64,000 bases of DNA from DYRB01 sp963709645 (GTDB taxonomy: Bacteria > Pseudomonadota > Gammaproteobacteria > Chromatiales > Chromatiaceae), in contig CAVPXP010000003.1 of the NCBI GenBank assembly GCA_963709645.1, positions 62,001-126,000 of the forward strand. Reading direction: 5' to 3'. Each line of letters opens with the position of its first letter. The first letter of the stretch is position 1. A model generated the notes under the pieces. That model did no database searches. It was not told where the DNA came from and worked only from the letters and a program-made list of their open reading frames with translations. A program made the translations under genes and the position numbers. Shown in pieces: positions 17,116-27,183 of the stretch.

Positions 17116-19139
17116 GGCTCCGACAGGCGCAACCCGCGCGCCCGCCACAGGTGCTGCGCGACGAGCAGAGCGCCGAGTCCCAGTCCCACCTCGTCGGTCG
17201 CCGGAAGGGCCAGGATCAGGCAAACGCCGCCTGCCAGCGCAAGCAGCCGCTCCCACCAGGCGAGGCGGTACTGGAAATAGCCGATGGACGCGGCGCCCCA
17301 GAGCCCGATGGCGAAGGCGGCCTTGAGGACCATGTAGAGGGTGTCGGTCAGGTCGTCGCCCTGGAGCATCAGGGACGGGTCGTAGACCGCCATGAAGGGC
17401 ACCACGAAGCCGGCCAGGGCGATACGCACCGCCCAGAGGCTGATCTTGAGCCCCCGCTCCCCGGCGATGGGCGCAGCGGCGAAGCAGGCCAGGGCGACCG
17501 GCGGGGTCAGATCGGCCAGGATGCCGAAGTAGAAGACGAACATGTGCGAGACGATCAGCGGCACGCCCAAGTCCAGCAGGGCCGGCGCCGCGATGGAACT
17601 GGTGATGATGTAGTTCGGGATGGTCGGGATGCCCATGCCCAGCACCAGGCAGGTGAGCATGGTCAGCACCAGGGAGAGGAAGAGGTTGTCCCGGCCGATG
17701 GCGAGGATGAACCCCGCAAAGGTGGAGGCGACGCCGGTGAGGGACACCACACCGATGATCACGCCCACCAGCGCACAGGCGATGCCCACGGATAGGGCGT
17801 GGCGCGGGCCCTCCGCCAGGGCGTAGAGACAGATACGCAGGGTCTCCCGCCCGCCCTTCACGAACCAGCAGCCCACCACCAGGATGCCGATCACGCCGAA
17901 GATGACGCCGATGCCGAGCTGGAAGAACCCGGCGCACAGCACCCCCAGGGCGACCCAGAAGGCGAGCCGGAGCCCGAACGACGACACCCGCAGGATGATG
18001 GCCGAGCCCAGGATGACGATGGCGGTCAGCGCCAGGCCCACGGTGCCGGAGAAGAGCGGCGTGCGCCCCGAGAAGAGTAGCCAGATCAGGACGCCAAGCG
18101 GTATCAGAAGGAACCAGCGCTCGCGGACCGCGGCCCAGGGGTTGGGACACTGGTCCTTGGGCAGGCCCATCAGGCCCCCGCGCTTGGCCTCCAGGTGGAC
18201 CATCCAGAACACCGAGCCGAAATAGAGCAGGGCCGGCAGCAAAGCCGCCTTGGCGACCTCGGCAAAGGGCACGTCGATGGTCTCCGCCATGATGAAGGCG
18301 ACCGCCCCCATCACCGGGGGCATCAGTTGGCTGCCCATGCTGGCCGTGGCCTCCACGCCGCCCGCGAAGGCGGGCCGGTAGCCGAAGCGCTTCATGAGCG
18401 GGATGGTGAACTGGCCGGTGGTGACCACGTTGGCCACGCCCGAGCCGGTGATGGTGCCCATCAGCGCCGAGGACACCACCGAGACCTTGGCCGGCCCCCC
18501 AAGCTTGTGGCCGAAATAGCCCATGGCGAAGTCGGTGAAGAGCCGGATCATCCCCGCCTGCTCGAGAAAGGCCCCGAACAGGATGAAGAGAAAGATATAG
18601 GTTGCTGAAACGTATGTTGGCGTCCCGTACAGCCCCTCGGTGCCGAAGGAGAGCTGGTTGACCACCTGATCCAGGCCATAGCCGCGGTGGGCCAGTTCAC
18701 CGGGCAGGTATTGGCCGAACAGGCCGTAGGCCAGGAAGACCCCGCAGATCAGCGGGCAGGGCGATGCCCATGACCCGTCGCGCGGCATCGAATACCAGCA
18801 CCATCACCAGGATGCCCACGACCATGTCGGCGTCGGTCAGTTCCCCGGAGCGCTGGATCAGATCCGCCTCGAAGACCCATTGATAGGCGGCGGTGCCCAT
18901 GCCGGCCAGCCCCAGCAGCCAGGCCAGGGGCTGCCAGGGCCGGCCGCGGCCCACCGCCGGATAGGCCAGGAACACCATGAGCAGCAGGAAGCCGACGTGC
19001 ACCGCCCGCAGGACCTGGGTCGACACCGGGTGGAAGGCCGCGGTGACGATCTGAAAGGCGGAGAACAAGAGGCGACGGCGAAGATCGCCCGAGGCCAGTC
19101 GGCGGGATTGGAGGCCAGAGCCGGCTGATGCTCATTCAT
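17112..19139 (-). pseudogene. TRAP transporter fused permease (TAXI type), two frameshifts
   Basis: Fused small (4TM) and large (12TM) permease subunits of a TAXI-type TRAP transporter. The start is MNEHQPALASNPADWPRAIF at 19139. The frame changes near 19065, continues as FSAFQIVTAAFHPVSTQ through the first membrane helices, and changes again near 18760. From there the DctM-like part is unbroken to 17112, with family stretches such as MGTITGSGVANVVTTGQF and GMGIPTIPNYIITSSI. In each segment the protein sequence is well conserved, so the whole gene is recognisable and only two indels separate it from an intact one of about 675 codons. Order solute-binding protein, permease, DUF1850 is the usual TAXI-TRAP operon. 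Confidence 0.85.
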
Positions 19140-19224
19140 TGCGAGACCTGCACCCGGACGCCCGCGCCGCGTTCAGGGCAGGCAGACCCAGAGGCCCGGC
19201 CGGCACGGCTCGGCTTCGGGTTCA

Positions 19225-20179
19225 TCACTTCAGGACACCAGCCTCCTTGTAGTAACGCTCCGCCCCGGGGTGCAGCGGAATCGGCAGGTTCTTTGCCGCC
19301 GTGTCGAGCTTGATCCCCTTGGCCGCGGCATGGGCTGCAACGAGGCGGTCCAGGTGCTCGAACATCAGCTTGGTCATCTCGTAGGCCGAGACTCGTCCGA
19401 GACCCCGCTCTGGGTGACGAAGATGTTGGAGATGGCCGCCGTGGGCACGTCCTCGGTCTGGCCCTCATAGGTGTTGGCCGGGATGACCCCGGGCTGATAG
19501 GCGGCACTGCCGATCTTCTCGACCACCTCCGCGGGGATGGTGACGAAACGTACGGCATGGTGGCGGCCAGGTCGCGGTACGCCGCCATGCCGAGCCCGGA
19601 CGATTGCAGGGTGGCGTCGAGCTGGCGATTCTTGATCAGCTCGACGGACTCCGCGTAGGGCAGGTACTCCACCTTGCCCATGTCGTCGTAGGTCAGCCCG
19701 GCGGCCTTGAAGATGGCCCGGGCATTGAGCTCGGTGCCGGACTTGGGGGCCCCCACGGAGACGCGCTTGCCCTTGAGGTCCGCCAGGGTCCGGATGCCGG
19801 AGTCGGCGCTGGCGACGATCTGGATGTAGTTCGAGTAGGCCGCACCGATGGCCCGCAGTTTCTTGAGCGGGGTCTTGAAGCCGGCGTCCGCCACACCGTT
19901 CCAGGCATCCGCGACCGAGTCTCCCAGGGCCAGGGCCAGCTCGCCGCGCCCGGCCTGGAGCAGATTCAGGTTCTCCACCGACGCCTTGGTCGATTGCACC
20001 GAGGGCTTGGACCCGTCGATGCCTTCACCGTAGATCTGGGAGAGCGCGACACCGATGGGGTAGTAGATCCCGCTGGTGCCGCCGGTAAGGATATTGATAA
20101 AGGTCGGCGCTGCGAGTACCACTGCGCTGGTTATGAGGGCGGCCGCGGCCGCGGGTACGACAAATCGTTTCCTCAGCAT
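19225..20179 (-). pseudogene. TAXI-family TRAP solute-binding protein, frameshifted
   Basis: Periplasmic solute receptor of the TAXI family, partner of the permease downstream. The start is ATG 20179 (MLRKRFVVPAAAAALITS), giving a signal peptide of about 24 residues. The family motif TGGTSGIYYPIGVALSQIY follows, then TLADLKGKRVSVGAPKSGTELNAR, written here only as landmarks near residues 30 and 110. The frame breaks near 19555, continues as FVTIPAEVVEKIGSAAYQPG, breaks again near 19390 (after SGVSDE), and ends as IPLHPGAERYYKEAGVLK with TGA at 19225-19227. Two indels would restore a normal receptor of about 320 residues. The substrate is unknown; TAXI systems often move dicarboxylates or glutamate. 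Confidence 0.84.
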
Positions 20180-20724
20180 GATGGAGATGCTCCCTCGTTG
20201 GTGGTCAGGAGCGCCGACTATCGGGCGCTTCGCCAGCGGAGAATGCCCTTTTCCAATAGGGAACTGCAACCGCAACAAACCCCGGGAATTCCACAATAGC
20301 CGGCCAGCGGCCCCGGCGGACGTCAGCCCGCTGCCCGCCCGGACCCCTCGCAGGACCCAATCCGGCAAACGGATGAGCATCGACAACGATGCGATTGCAT
20401 AGAATCACAAAAGGCGGGCAATGGTCTCGACGCCAGCGCCAGGCCCTGGAGGCGAGGACAAACTGGCTGCGACAGGCTTCCAGACTGGATCATCAAAGCA
20501 GCATCAGCGGCCGCCCGTGCCGTTTCAGATCTGCGGGGGGCCTGGACGGCCGACCTCGGCCCATACCCGTTCCCCATGCGCCGTCCAGCAAGGCCAGCAC
20601 TACCTCTTCCATCGCCCGAAGTCGCCTACACTGTTGCCGCGGCCAGAACCGCCCCAAACAGGAAAAGCGGCCCAAGTCGTCACCGGCGCCGCATCCCACT
20701 GAACAACTTATCGAGGCGATTCCA
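20180..20724. other. Divergent intergenic region
   Basis: Gap of about 545 bases between the divergent TAXI receptor gene and an unknown gene. No protein-coding signal, hairpin terminator or strong repeat was seen. It should carry the TRAP promoter close to its left end, where a GAGGGA ribosome-binding sequence precedes ATG 20179. Confidence 0.5.
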
Positions 20725-21240
20725 ATGGGCTACGACCGGACCTACTCCCGCGAAGAGATTCACCAGATGCTCTATCTCAGCGAGCGACGCTTGCGGCCGA
20801 CGGCGCCTGTCGCTAGAGCGCATCCCGGTCACGCCATCAGTCAGCACACCGAGCAGCGGGACGACCTCTTCGATCGCCGGCACATCCGACAGGATTCCAC
20901 CTTCTCGAGCCGCAAGCACCTCGTTCTGGCGGCAGAAGAGGCGCTGCACGCGACGGCGGGCCAGCAGGAGTTGGCAAAGCTCAATGCTCACGGCACCGAC
21001 AGCTGCAAAATCGCGTTCCAATTGTCGGCGACCAAGGGAAAGATCAAGGCGGACGTGGTTCTAAATCCGATGGCCAAGGTCGGCAAGAAGCAGGTGCCGG
21101 CCGAGGGCCCCGCCCGATTCCTCGAAGGTGTGCCCGTCAATTCGGTGACTCTGATCATCGACAAGCTGGCGCTGGCGGAATCCTGGGCGCCCTTGCATAT
21201 CCAGACCGCCTATCCGAACGAGGTCAGCCTGCCGGCCTAG
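20725..21240 (+). CDS. Hypothetical protein
   Basis: A 171-residue protein starting MGYDRTYSREEIHQMLYLSE. The first half is rich in His, Arg and Gln (for example HPGHAISQHTEQRDDLFDRR). The second half has regular alternating strands ending in VTLIIDKLALAESWAPLHIQ. No signal peptide or membrane helix. I do not recognise the family. The shape, with a basic His-rich N-terminal part and a compact beta-rich C-terminal half, is seen in secreted or polymorphic-toxin C-terminal domains, but no catalytic motif supports that. ATG 20725 was preferred to a longer frame from 20389 because the upstream residues are low-complexity. Confidence 0.7.
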   Translation: MGYDRTYSREEIHQMLYLSERRLRPTAPVARAHPGHAISQHTEQRDDLFDRRHIRQDSTFSSRKHLVLAAEEALHATAGQQELAKLNAHGTDSCKIAFQLSATKGKIKADVVLNPMAKVGKKQVPAEGPARFLEGVPVNSVTLIIDKLALAESWAPLHIQTAYPNEVSLPA

Positions 21241-21468
21241 AGATCCGAGGAGAGGAAGTGTCGGAGCGTTTGGCCGAGTCGAGGTTGAAAAGCCAGGCTC
21301 ACTTTGCGGCGACGTCGTTCCCCTGTCCAGTGCCATCCCGGTGAGCGGGCAAGGCAGCGCGGAGGATAAGCGGCGACGGGGTTCCCTTCTGCCCAGAAGC
21401 CGCTAACCTATCGGCTCCCGGCGTGAGAGAACCGACCGCGCCTAGTCCAAACCTCCGCAGGGGGGCTC

Positions 21469-21719
21469 ATGAGTGACCACCTGGACCCACCCGGCGCGCT
21501 CGCCGCCGACCGGCAGCGGGACCCCCGTCCGCCGGTCCGGCTCGGGACTTCGCGGACTTCTGCGAGCTGGATGGCGAACGGCGGCGCAACTCCGACGACG
21601 ACTTCGACCCGATCCTGTTCGACGAGGCGGTGGCCCTGGTGCTCAGCCAGCTCGATCTCGGCTCGACCCCCGGCTCGCCGCCTCCCTCACCCAAGGGCCC
21701 CGCTGTAGACCAGCCATGA
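21469..21719 (+). pseudogene. Short frameshifted ORF ahead of the SMC-like ATPase
   Basis: A strong ribosome-binding sequence (CAGGGGGG) precedes ATG 21469, giving MSDHLDPPGALAADRQRD. From about 21545 the coding-like sequence continues in another frame as RDFADFCELDGERRRNSDDD, then FDEAVALVLSQLDLG, with its TGA at 21717-21719 overlapping the next ATG (21716). The acidic helical tail looks real, and the ATGA overlap suggests coupling with the ATPase gene. It could be a small partner protein with one indel or the leftover end of a larger gene such as the metallophosphoesterase that often accompanies SMC-like ATPases. Neither can be proven here. Confidence 0.45.
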
Positions 21720-24019
21720 TCATTGAGCGCATCAAGGCAGAGAACGTCCTCAAGTACGCCCGGCTCGACCTGCATAAGATCCCAACCCAGGGTCTGATCG
21801 CGGTCATCGGAGACAACGAGTCGGGCAAGAGCAGCATCGGCGAGTCCATCTGCTTCGGCCTCTTCGGGCGAACCTTCTCCCTTGGCCCGGACGAGCTTGC
21901 CAAGGTGATCCGCTGGGGCGAGTCGCGCTGTGCCATCAAGCTCGATTTCCGGACCCCGGACGGCAGCCGCTACCAAGTCGCGCGATTCCTGGACGAGCTC
22001 GGAAACCATGGCGCAAGTATCAGCCGGCCCGGCGAACAACCCATGGTACGCGGCGTGGCAGCCGTCGCTGAGCGCCTCCGCGTCCTGATCGGGTTCGGTT
22101 ACACGGAGCTGGTTGAGTCCTTCTACCTGGCCCAGCGCGAGATCTCCACGCCCAAGCCCCACAGCGACGCGGTCAAGGCCATGGCCGGCATCGACGCCCT
22201 GGATCGGGTGGCGGCGGAGTGCCGGCGCGAGCACGAACACGCGGAGAGTCAGCGCACCGAGACCGCCCGCGCGGAGGCCGACCTCGCGGCCCAGATCCGG
22301 GCCCTCGGCCTCGACCCGGATCGCCTCGCCGGGCTGGAGCGCGTTCAGGCCCAGACAAGCGCGGCCCTCGGCGCTGACCGCGGGCGCATCCTCGCCATCA
22401 AATTCAGCTCCGAGCAGGCTGACGCCGCGATCGCCCAGGTCAAGGAGGGGACTGCTGCCTGGTGTGCTGTGGAGCCAGAGGCGAGCCGCGCCGACTGGCG
22501 TCGGCAGGCCGCTGGTCTCGCGGCCCTCCTCGAGGCCGTTGAGACCACGAGTGCTGGCGACACAGCCGCCCGCGACGCCCACAGGGACCTCGGAGCCGTT
22601 GCCCGATCCATGTCGGACCGCCTCTTCGCCTTTGATGCCCTTCGCGTCAGCGCGGATGCCTATCGGGCCCGCCTCACGGCCTGGCTCGGGATACTGGAAC
22701 CGACGCCAACTGCCCTGGATCTGCCCTCAATCCCCGCGGAGTCGTCCGCCGCCGCCTGGGCACGCGCCCCCGACACGACGTTCGCAGCCCAGATAGAGAC
22801 ACTGGACCGGCGCGCCAGGCAGGCGAGGCGCAGCCAGTTCCGCAGCCGGGTCTGGGGGTTTGGCACCGCACTTCTCGGCCTTGCCCTGGCTATCGCCTGG
22901 TCCATCCTAGCCCAGGTCCCGCCCAGTGAGCTGGCCGCCCGGCTCAGCGCCCCGCTGAACCAGCTGTTTGGGGACTGGCGTCCAGTGCTGCCGTGGTTGC
23001 CGGTCGCCGCCAGTACCTTGGGTCTGCTGTCGATCGGCCTGCTGGTCCTCGGGGCCAGGCTCGGGGCCCGCCTGGCGGCCTGTGCCCGGGAACGGACAAG
23101 TCTGGAGCGCACCCGGGAAACCGCCGAACGGGAGCACGCGGACCTCGAGCGACTCGACAGCCAACCCCTGCCAGAAGCCATCGCCCTGCTCGGACGGCTG
23201 CAGGATACGGCAATCGCTGTGGCCGTACCGGCCTTCCTTCGCGGACCGGGCGGAGACCTCCTGGATCCCGGCCGCCTCGGCGAGCGCAAGCGGGAATTCA
23301 AGGCGGCAGCCGCGAGGCTTGCGTCCAGCCTGACCCGGGTCAAGGCCGAGGCGGGCCAGACGCTGGACGCCCTGCACGAGAACGTCGCCCAGCAGTCCGC
23401 CGAAATCGCCGGGCGCGATGTCGAGATCGCACAGGAGCAGGAGCGGGCGCGCCGCCACGCGCAGCTCGCAGCCATTGCCGAGGACCTTCGGTCCCGGGTT
23501 GAGGCCCTCTCCCGCCGCATGCGGGTCCGGGCACTGGCGCAGGATCTCCTCGCCGGTGCGATCCACTACATCGCCCAGCGCTTCAACACGGAGGTGCGGA
23601 ACCTCTGTGCCGATTCCCTCCCCAAGTTCACGAACGACCGTTACCAGCACCTGCAGATCGATCAGGATCTCAAGGTCAGGGCCTTTTCCAACGAAAAGCA
23701 CGACTTCATGGACCTGGACGAAATCTCCAGCGGAACACAGCGCCAGATCATGCTCGCGGTGCGCCTCGCCCTGTCCCAGAAGCTGGTGAACTCGGTGATC
23801 CAGGGTCCCCAGTTTCTTTTTCTCGACGAGCCGTTCGCCTTCTTCGACGAGTCCCGAACCGCCTCTGCCCTGGCGGTGCTGCCTCAGGTCAGCCGTGACT
23901 TCCCCCAGATCTGGGTGACCTCCCAGACCTTCCCCGCCGCCTCACACTTCGATCTCGTCATCGAGTGCAGTGCCCGGGAGTCCCACTCGCCGCGCATCCG
24001 CCGCCCCGCCCCGCCTTAG
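21716..24019 (+). CDS. SMC/Rad50-like AAA ATPase with internal membrane hairpin
   Basis: A 767-residue ABC-type ATPase built like SbcC/Rad50/YhaN: N-terminal Walker A GDNESGKS at 32-39, a long helical middle, and C-terminal signature SSGTQRQ near 671 followed by Walker B FLFLDEPFAFFDE near 700. The unusual part is a pair of hydrophobic helices in the middle, about 378-398 and 424-448 (LLGLALAIAW and LGLLSIGLLVL regions). This would anchor the coiled-coil tip in the membrane, as in YhaN-type proteins. ATG 21716 starts at the conserved MIIERIKAENVLKY; the frame upstream is noise. It ends four bases into the convergent RND permease gene. Likely role: DNA or nucleic-acid end processing or surveillance at the membrane; this is inference. 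Confidence 0.85.
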   Translation: MIIERIKAENVLKYARLDLHKIPTQGLIAVIGDNESGKSSIGESICFGLFGRTFSLGPDELAKVIRWGESRCAIKLDFRTPDGSRYQVARFLDELGNHGASISRPGEQPMVRGVAAVAERLRVLIGFGYTELVESFYLAQREISTPKPHSDAVKAMAGIDALDRVAAECRREHEHAESQRTETARAEADLAAQIRALGLDPDRLAGLERVQAQTSAALGADRGRILAIKFSSEQADAAIAQVKEGTAAWCAVEPEASRADWRRQAAGLAALLEAVETTSAGDTAARDAHRDLGAVARSMSDRLFAFDALRVSADAYRARLTAWLGILEPTPTALDLPSIPAESSAAAWARAPDTTFAAQIETLDRRARQARRSQFRSRVWGFGTALLGLALAIAWSILAQVPPSELAARLSAPLNQLFGDWRPVLPWLPVAASTLGLLSIGLLVLGARLGARLAACARERTSLERTRETAEREHADLERLDSQPLPEAIALLGRLQDTAIAVAVPAFLRGPGGDLLDPGRLGERKREFKAAAARLASSLTRVKAEAGQTLDALHENVAQQSAEIAGRDVEIAQEQERARRHAQLAAIAEDLRSRVEALSRRMRVRALAQDLLAGAIHYIAQRFNTEVRNLCADSLPKFTNDRYQHLQIDQDLKVRAFSNEKHDFMDLDEISSGTQRQIMLAVRLALSQKLVNSVIQGPQFLFLDEPFAFFDESRTASALAVLPQVSRDFPQIWVTSQTFPAASHFDLVIECSARESHSPRIRRPAPP

Positions 24020-27000
24020 GCCCCCTGACCGCGCCCCGCGTAGCCGTCCTGTCTCCCTGCCACGGGACGGGCGAGCCAGCTGGACAACCGGGCGTGGAAA
24101 GACTCATGGGCAGAGAGCAGGGCCGGAGTGAAGACCAGAACCAGGACGGTCGCAAAGCCCACCCCAAAGGCGAGAGAGACGGCCATCGGGATCAAGAACT
24201 GGGCCTGGAGGCTGGTCTCGAAGATCAGTGGTCCCAATCCGACCACCGTGGTGGCGGAGGTGAGCAGCATGGCCCGCAGGCGAGAACAGGCGGCCTGCAC
24301 CAGGGCGGCGTCCACCTCCATTCCCTCCCGGCGCAGGTCCTGGTACATGCTCACCAAGATGATGGCGTTGTTGACCACGATGCCGGACAGCCCGAAGAGC
24401 CCGAACATGGACAGGATGGTGAGATCGATGTTCAGCAGCCAGTGGCCGACGATGGCCCCCACCAGGCCCAGGGGGATGGAGGTCATGACCACCAGGGGCC
24501 AGCCCCAGCTCGAAAACACCGCAGCCAGGATGAGAAAGATCATGCCGAGCCCCAGAACCAGCCCGAGCCCCATGTCCCCCAGGGTCTCGCGCTGGTCGGC
24601 GGCACGCCCCTCGAAGCTGTAGCTAACCCCGTAGCGCGCCGCCAGCGGCGGCAAGAGGTCCTGCTCCAGGGTCTGGCGCACCCCGTCCGGTGTGTTCTGG
24701 GCCCGGTTGATGTCCGCCGTGACCTCCACCGCCAGGCGCCCGTCGGCGTGGCGCAGGGCCTCGAAGCCGCGCCGGGTATCCCAATCCGCCACGGTATCCA
24801 GGGGGACGAACTGGCCGTTAGGGGTGCGGATGCGCAACTGCTCCAAGGCGTCCAGCCGCGTCCGCTCGTCCCTGGGCAGAAGCACGCGCACCTCCAGCTC
24901 GTCCTGGCCAACCTGAACGAGCTGGGCCAGATGGCCGTCGAATGCCGCGCGTAACTGAGTGCCTAGGAGCTGGGTGGTGACGCCCAGGGCCTGGCCTGCC
25001 GGGGAGACCCGGTAGATCAGCTGTTCCCGGCCGAAGGGCATGTCGTCCACCATATCCGACACCCCCGGCACCCCCTCGAGTCCCTGGGCCAGATCCAGGG
25101 CCGCGGCCTTCAGCGCCTGCGCATCGTCGCTGGCCAGGCGGACATTGACGTCCCGCCCGGGAGGCCCGGCACGCCGGGCGGAGATGGCCAGGCTCTCCAG
25201 ACCGGCGGGCATGGTGACCTGCTTGCGCCAGGCGGCCAGGAAGGTCTCGTTGCGTACGCTGCGCTGCTCGGATGGGACGAGCTGAACCAGCACCGAGGCG
25301 AGCTGGTCGCCCTTGGCGGAGGCCCCCGCCTCCACCGCCACCGTGGTCCCCAGGCGCGCCACGGCCGCCTCTACGAGCCCACCACCCAGCTCCCGATCGG
25401 TTGCGCGGAGGGACCGCTCCAGCTCCGAAAGGAAGGCATCGGTCTGATCCCGCGGGGTCCCGGCCACAAAGGTGGCATTGGCGAAGACGATCTGTCCCTC
25501 TGGCGTGGGAAAAAAGACGAAGGCGATGCGACCGCCTGCCAAGAGCCCCACCGCCAGCAGCATGATCACCCCTACCAGGCTGACGGTGACCCAGCGCCGG
25601 CGCACTGCGGCGGTGACCAGAGGCCGGTAGAGGTGATCGCGGAAACGGTCAAAGCCGGCATCCACCCGCTGGCGCCAGCGCGGCGTCGCCTGCCTGGCTT
25701 CGTGACTGAAGGCCGAGCGCAGGTGGGCCGGCATGACGAGAAAGACCTCCACCAGGGAGGCCACCAGGACCATGATGGCGACGAAGGGGATGTCCCCGAG
25801 GATGTTGCCCATGACCCCGCCCACCATCATGAGAGGCAGAAAGGCGGCCACGGTGGTCAGGGCCGATGCCGTCACCGGCCAGAACATGCGCCTGGCCCCG
25901 GCAATGGCCGCCTCCGCGGGTCCGAGCCCCTGGCGGAAGCGGGTCTCCGCATACTCGCCGATGACGATGGCGTCGTCGTCGATGATGCCGAGCGTCAGCA
26001 GCAGCCCGAACAAGCTAATCATGTTGATGGTCCCGCCGAAGGCCCAGAGCAGCGACAGGGCGGCGAGATAAGCGATAGGGATGCCCATGGCCACCCAAAG
26101 GGCCACACGCCCGGGGAGGAAGACGAACAGGATGATCAACACCAGGACTAGCCCCTGGATGCCGTTGTGTACCAGGAGGTCGATACGGTCGCGGATGAGC
26201 TGCCATTGCTCGTCGAAGATCTTTAGGTGAATCGATGGGGGTAGGGTCGGCCGGGTGTCCTCGAGCCATTGATCGAAGACGCGGGCGGCGCGGAGCGAAT
26301 GACCGGTCTCTGCCCGTTGCACCAGCATCTCCACCGTGACCTCGCCCTGGGGCTTGACGCCGTCGGTTTCCACCTCACGCAGCGTCAGGGACCCGGGCCG
26401 GGCCTCGCGGACGATGGTCGCAACCTCCCCCAAGCGGACAAGACCCCGGCTGTCGCTCACGACCGCCAGATCCTCGAAGCCGACGGCGTCTCGGCGCTGC
26501 TCCAGACCACGCAGCTCGCGCGCACCGTCGGCCTCCCCAGCCACTCCGGAGGGTAGGTCCTGGGCCAGCCGCCCGACCTGCTCGCCGATACCGTCGAGGG
26601 ACAGGCCTAGGGTCTCCAGGACGCGGCCCGGGACCTCGATCGCGATGCGCTCGTCCGGCAAACCGAAGATGTCCACCCGGTCGATGCCGCGGGCCAGGAG
26701 CTCGCGCTCGAATTGGCGGACCCAGGGGCGCAAATCTTGAAGATTCGGCCCGGAGACCAGCAAGCGCGCGACGGACTCGTAGCGGGATACACGGCTGATC
26801 TGAGGAGTCTCGGCGTCCTTGGGCAGATTCCGGAACTCATCCACACGCTGACGGACCTGATCCAGGGCGAGCAGGGCGTCGGTCCCCTCGTTCAGTTCCA
26901 GGGACAGGCTGGCGACACCCTGGGTCGAGGTGGAGGTCATCTTCTTCAAACCGTCCACGGTCTTGAGCCGTTCCTCGAAGGGGATGACGATGCCGTTCTC

Positions 27001-27183
27001 CACGTCCTCCGCCGAGGCTCCGCTCCACACCACCCGCACCGAGATGACGTCCAGGGCGAAGGTGGGGAAGAATTGGATGTTCATCCGCGTCAGGGCCACG
27101 GTCCCCGCCGCAAAGATCATGAGCATCAGCAGGTTGGCCAGCAGCCCATGGCGGGCAAAGACGGCGATGAGCCCACGCCTCAC
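24016..27183 (-). CDS. RND efflux transporter, permease subunit
   Basis: A 1055-residue inner-membrane proton-driven pump of the AcrB/MexB superfamily. It has the expected plan: N-terminal helix (residues about 10-30), large periplasmic loop, helices 2-6 near 335-480, a second half starting near 530 and a second loop. The charged relay in helix 4 reads GIIDDDAIVIGE, where HAE-type pumps have paired Asp residues. The overall pattern (NIQFFPTFALDVISVRVVW, GLKKMTSTSTQGVASLSLEL) matches the subgroup exporting hydrophobic compounds or lipids rather than metals, but the substrate cannot be read from sequence. Its start (ATG 27183) overlaps the adaptor stop by 4 bases. No outer-membrane channel gene is next to it. 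Confidence 0.93.
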   Translation of the reverse strand: MRRGLIAVFARHGLLANLLMLMIFAAGTVALTRMNIQFFPTFALDVISVRVVWSGASAEDVENGIVIPFEERLKTVDGLKKMTSTSTQGVASLSLELNEGTDALLALDQVRQRVDEFRNLPKDAETPQISRVSRYESVARLLVSGPNLQDLRPWVRQFERELLARGIDRVDIFGLPDERIAIEVPGRVLETLGLSLDGIGEQVGRLAQDLPSGVAGEADGARELRGLEQRRDAVGFEDLAVVSDSRGLVRLGEVATIVREARPGSLTLREVETDGVKPQGEVTVEMLVQRAETGHSLRAARVFDQWLEDTRPTLPPSIHLKIFDEQWQLIRDRIDLLVHNGIQGLVLVLIILFVFLPGRVALWVAMGIPIAYLAALSLLWAFGGTINMISLFGLLLTLGIIDDDAIVIGEYAETRFRQGLGPAEAAIAGARRMFWPVTASALTTVAAFLPLMMVGGVMGNILGDIPFVAIMVLVASLVEVFLVMPAHLRSAFSHEARQATPRWRQRVDAGFDRFRDHLYRPLVTAAVRRRWVTVSLVGVIMLLAVGLLAGGRIAFVFFPTPEGQIVFANATFVAGTPRDQTDAFLSELERSLRATDRELGGGLVEAAVARLGTTVAVEAGASAKGDQLASVLVQLVPSEQRSVRNETFLAAWRKQVTMPAGLESLAISARRAGPPGRDVNVRLASDDAQALKAAALDLAQGLEGVPGVSDMVDDMPFGREQLIYRVSPAGQALGVTTQLLGTQLRAAFDGHLAQLVQVGQDELEVRVLLPRDERTRLDALEQLRIRTPNGQFVPLDTVADWDTRRGFEALRHADGRLAVEVTADINRAQNTPDGVRQTLEQDLLPPLAARYGVSYSFEGRAADQRETLGDMGLGLVLGLGMIFLILAAVFSSWGWPLVVMTSIPLGLVGAIVGHWLLNIDLTILSMFGLFGLSGIVVNNAIILVSMYQDLRREGMEVDAALVQAACSRLRAMLLTSATTVVGLGPLIFETSLQAQFLIPMAVSLAFGVGFATVLVLVFTPALLSAHESFHARLSSWLARPVAGRQDGYAGRGQGA

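Noticed and set aside
16729..18150. A 473-residue protein joining DUF1850 to upstream sequence
   Set aside because: Everything before ATG 17115 is the TRAP permease in the wrong frame.
21473..21715. N-terminal extension of the SMC-like ATPase
   Set aside because: The 81 extra residues are low-complexity Arg/Pro and lie before the conserved MIIERI start.
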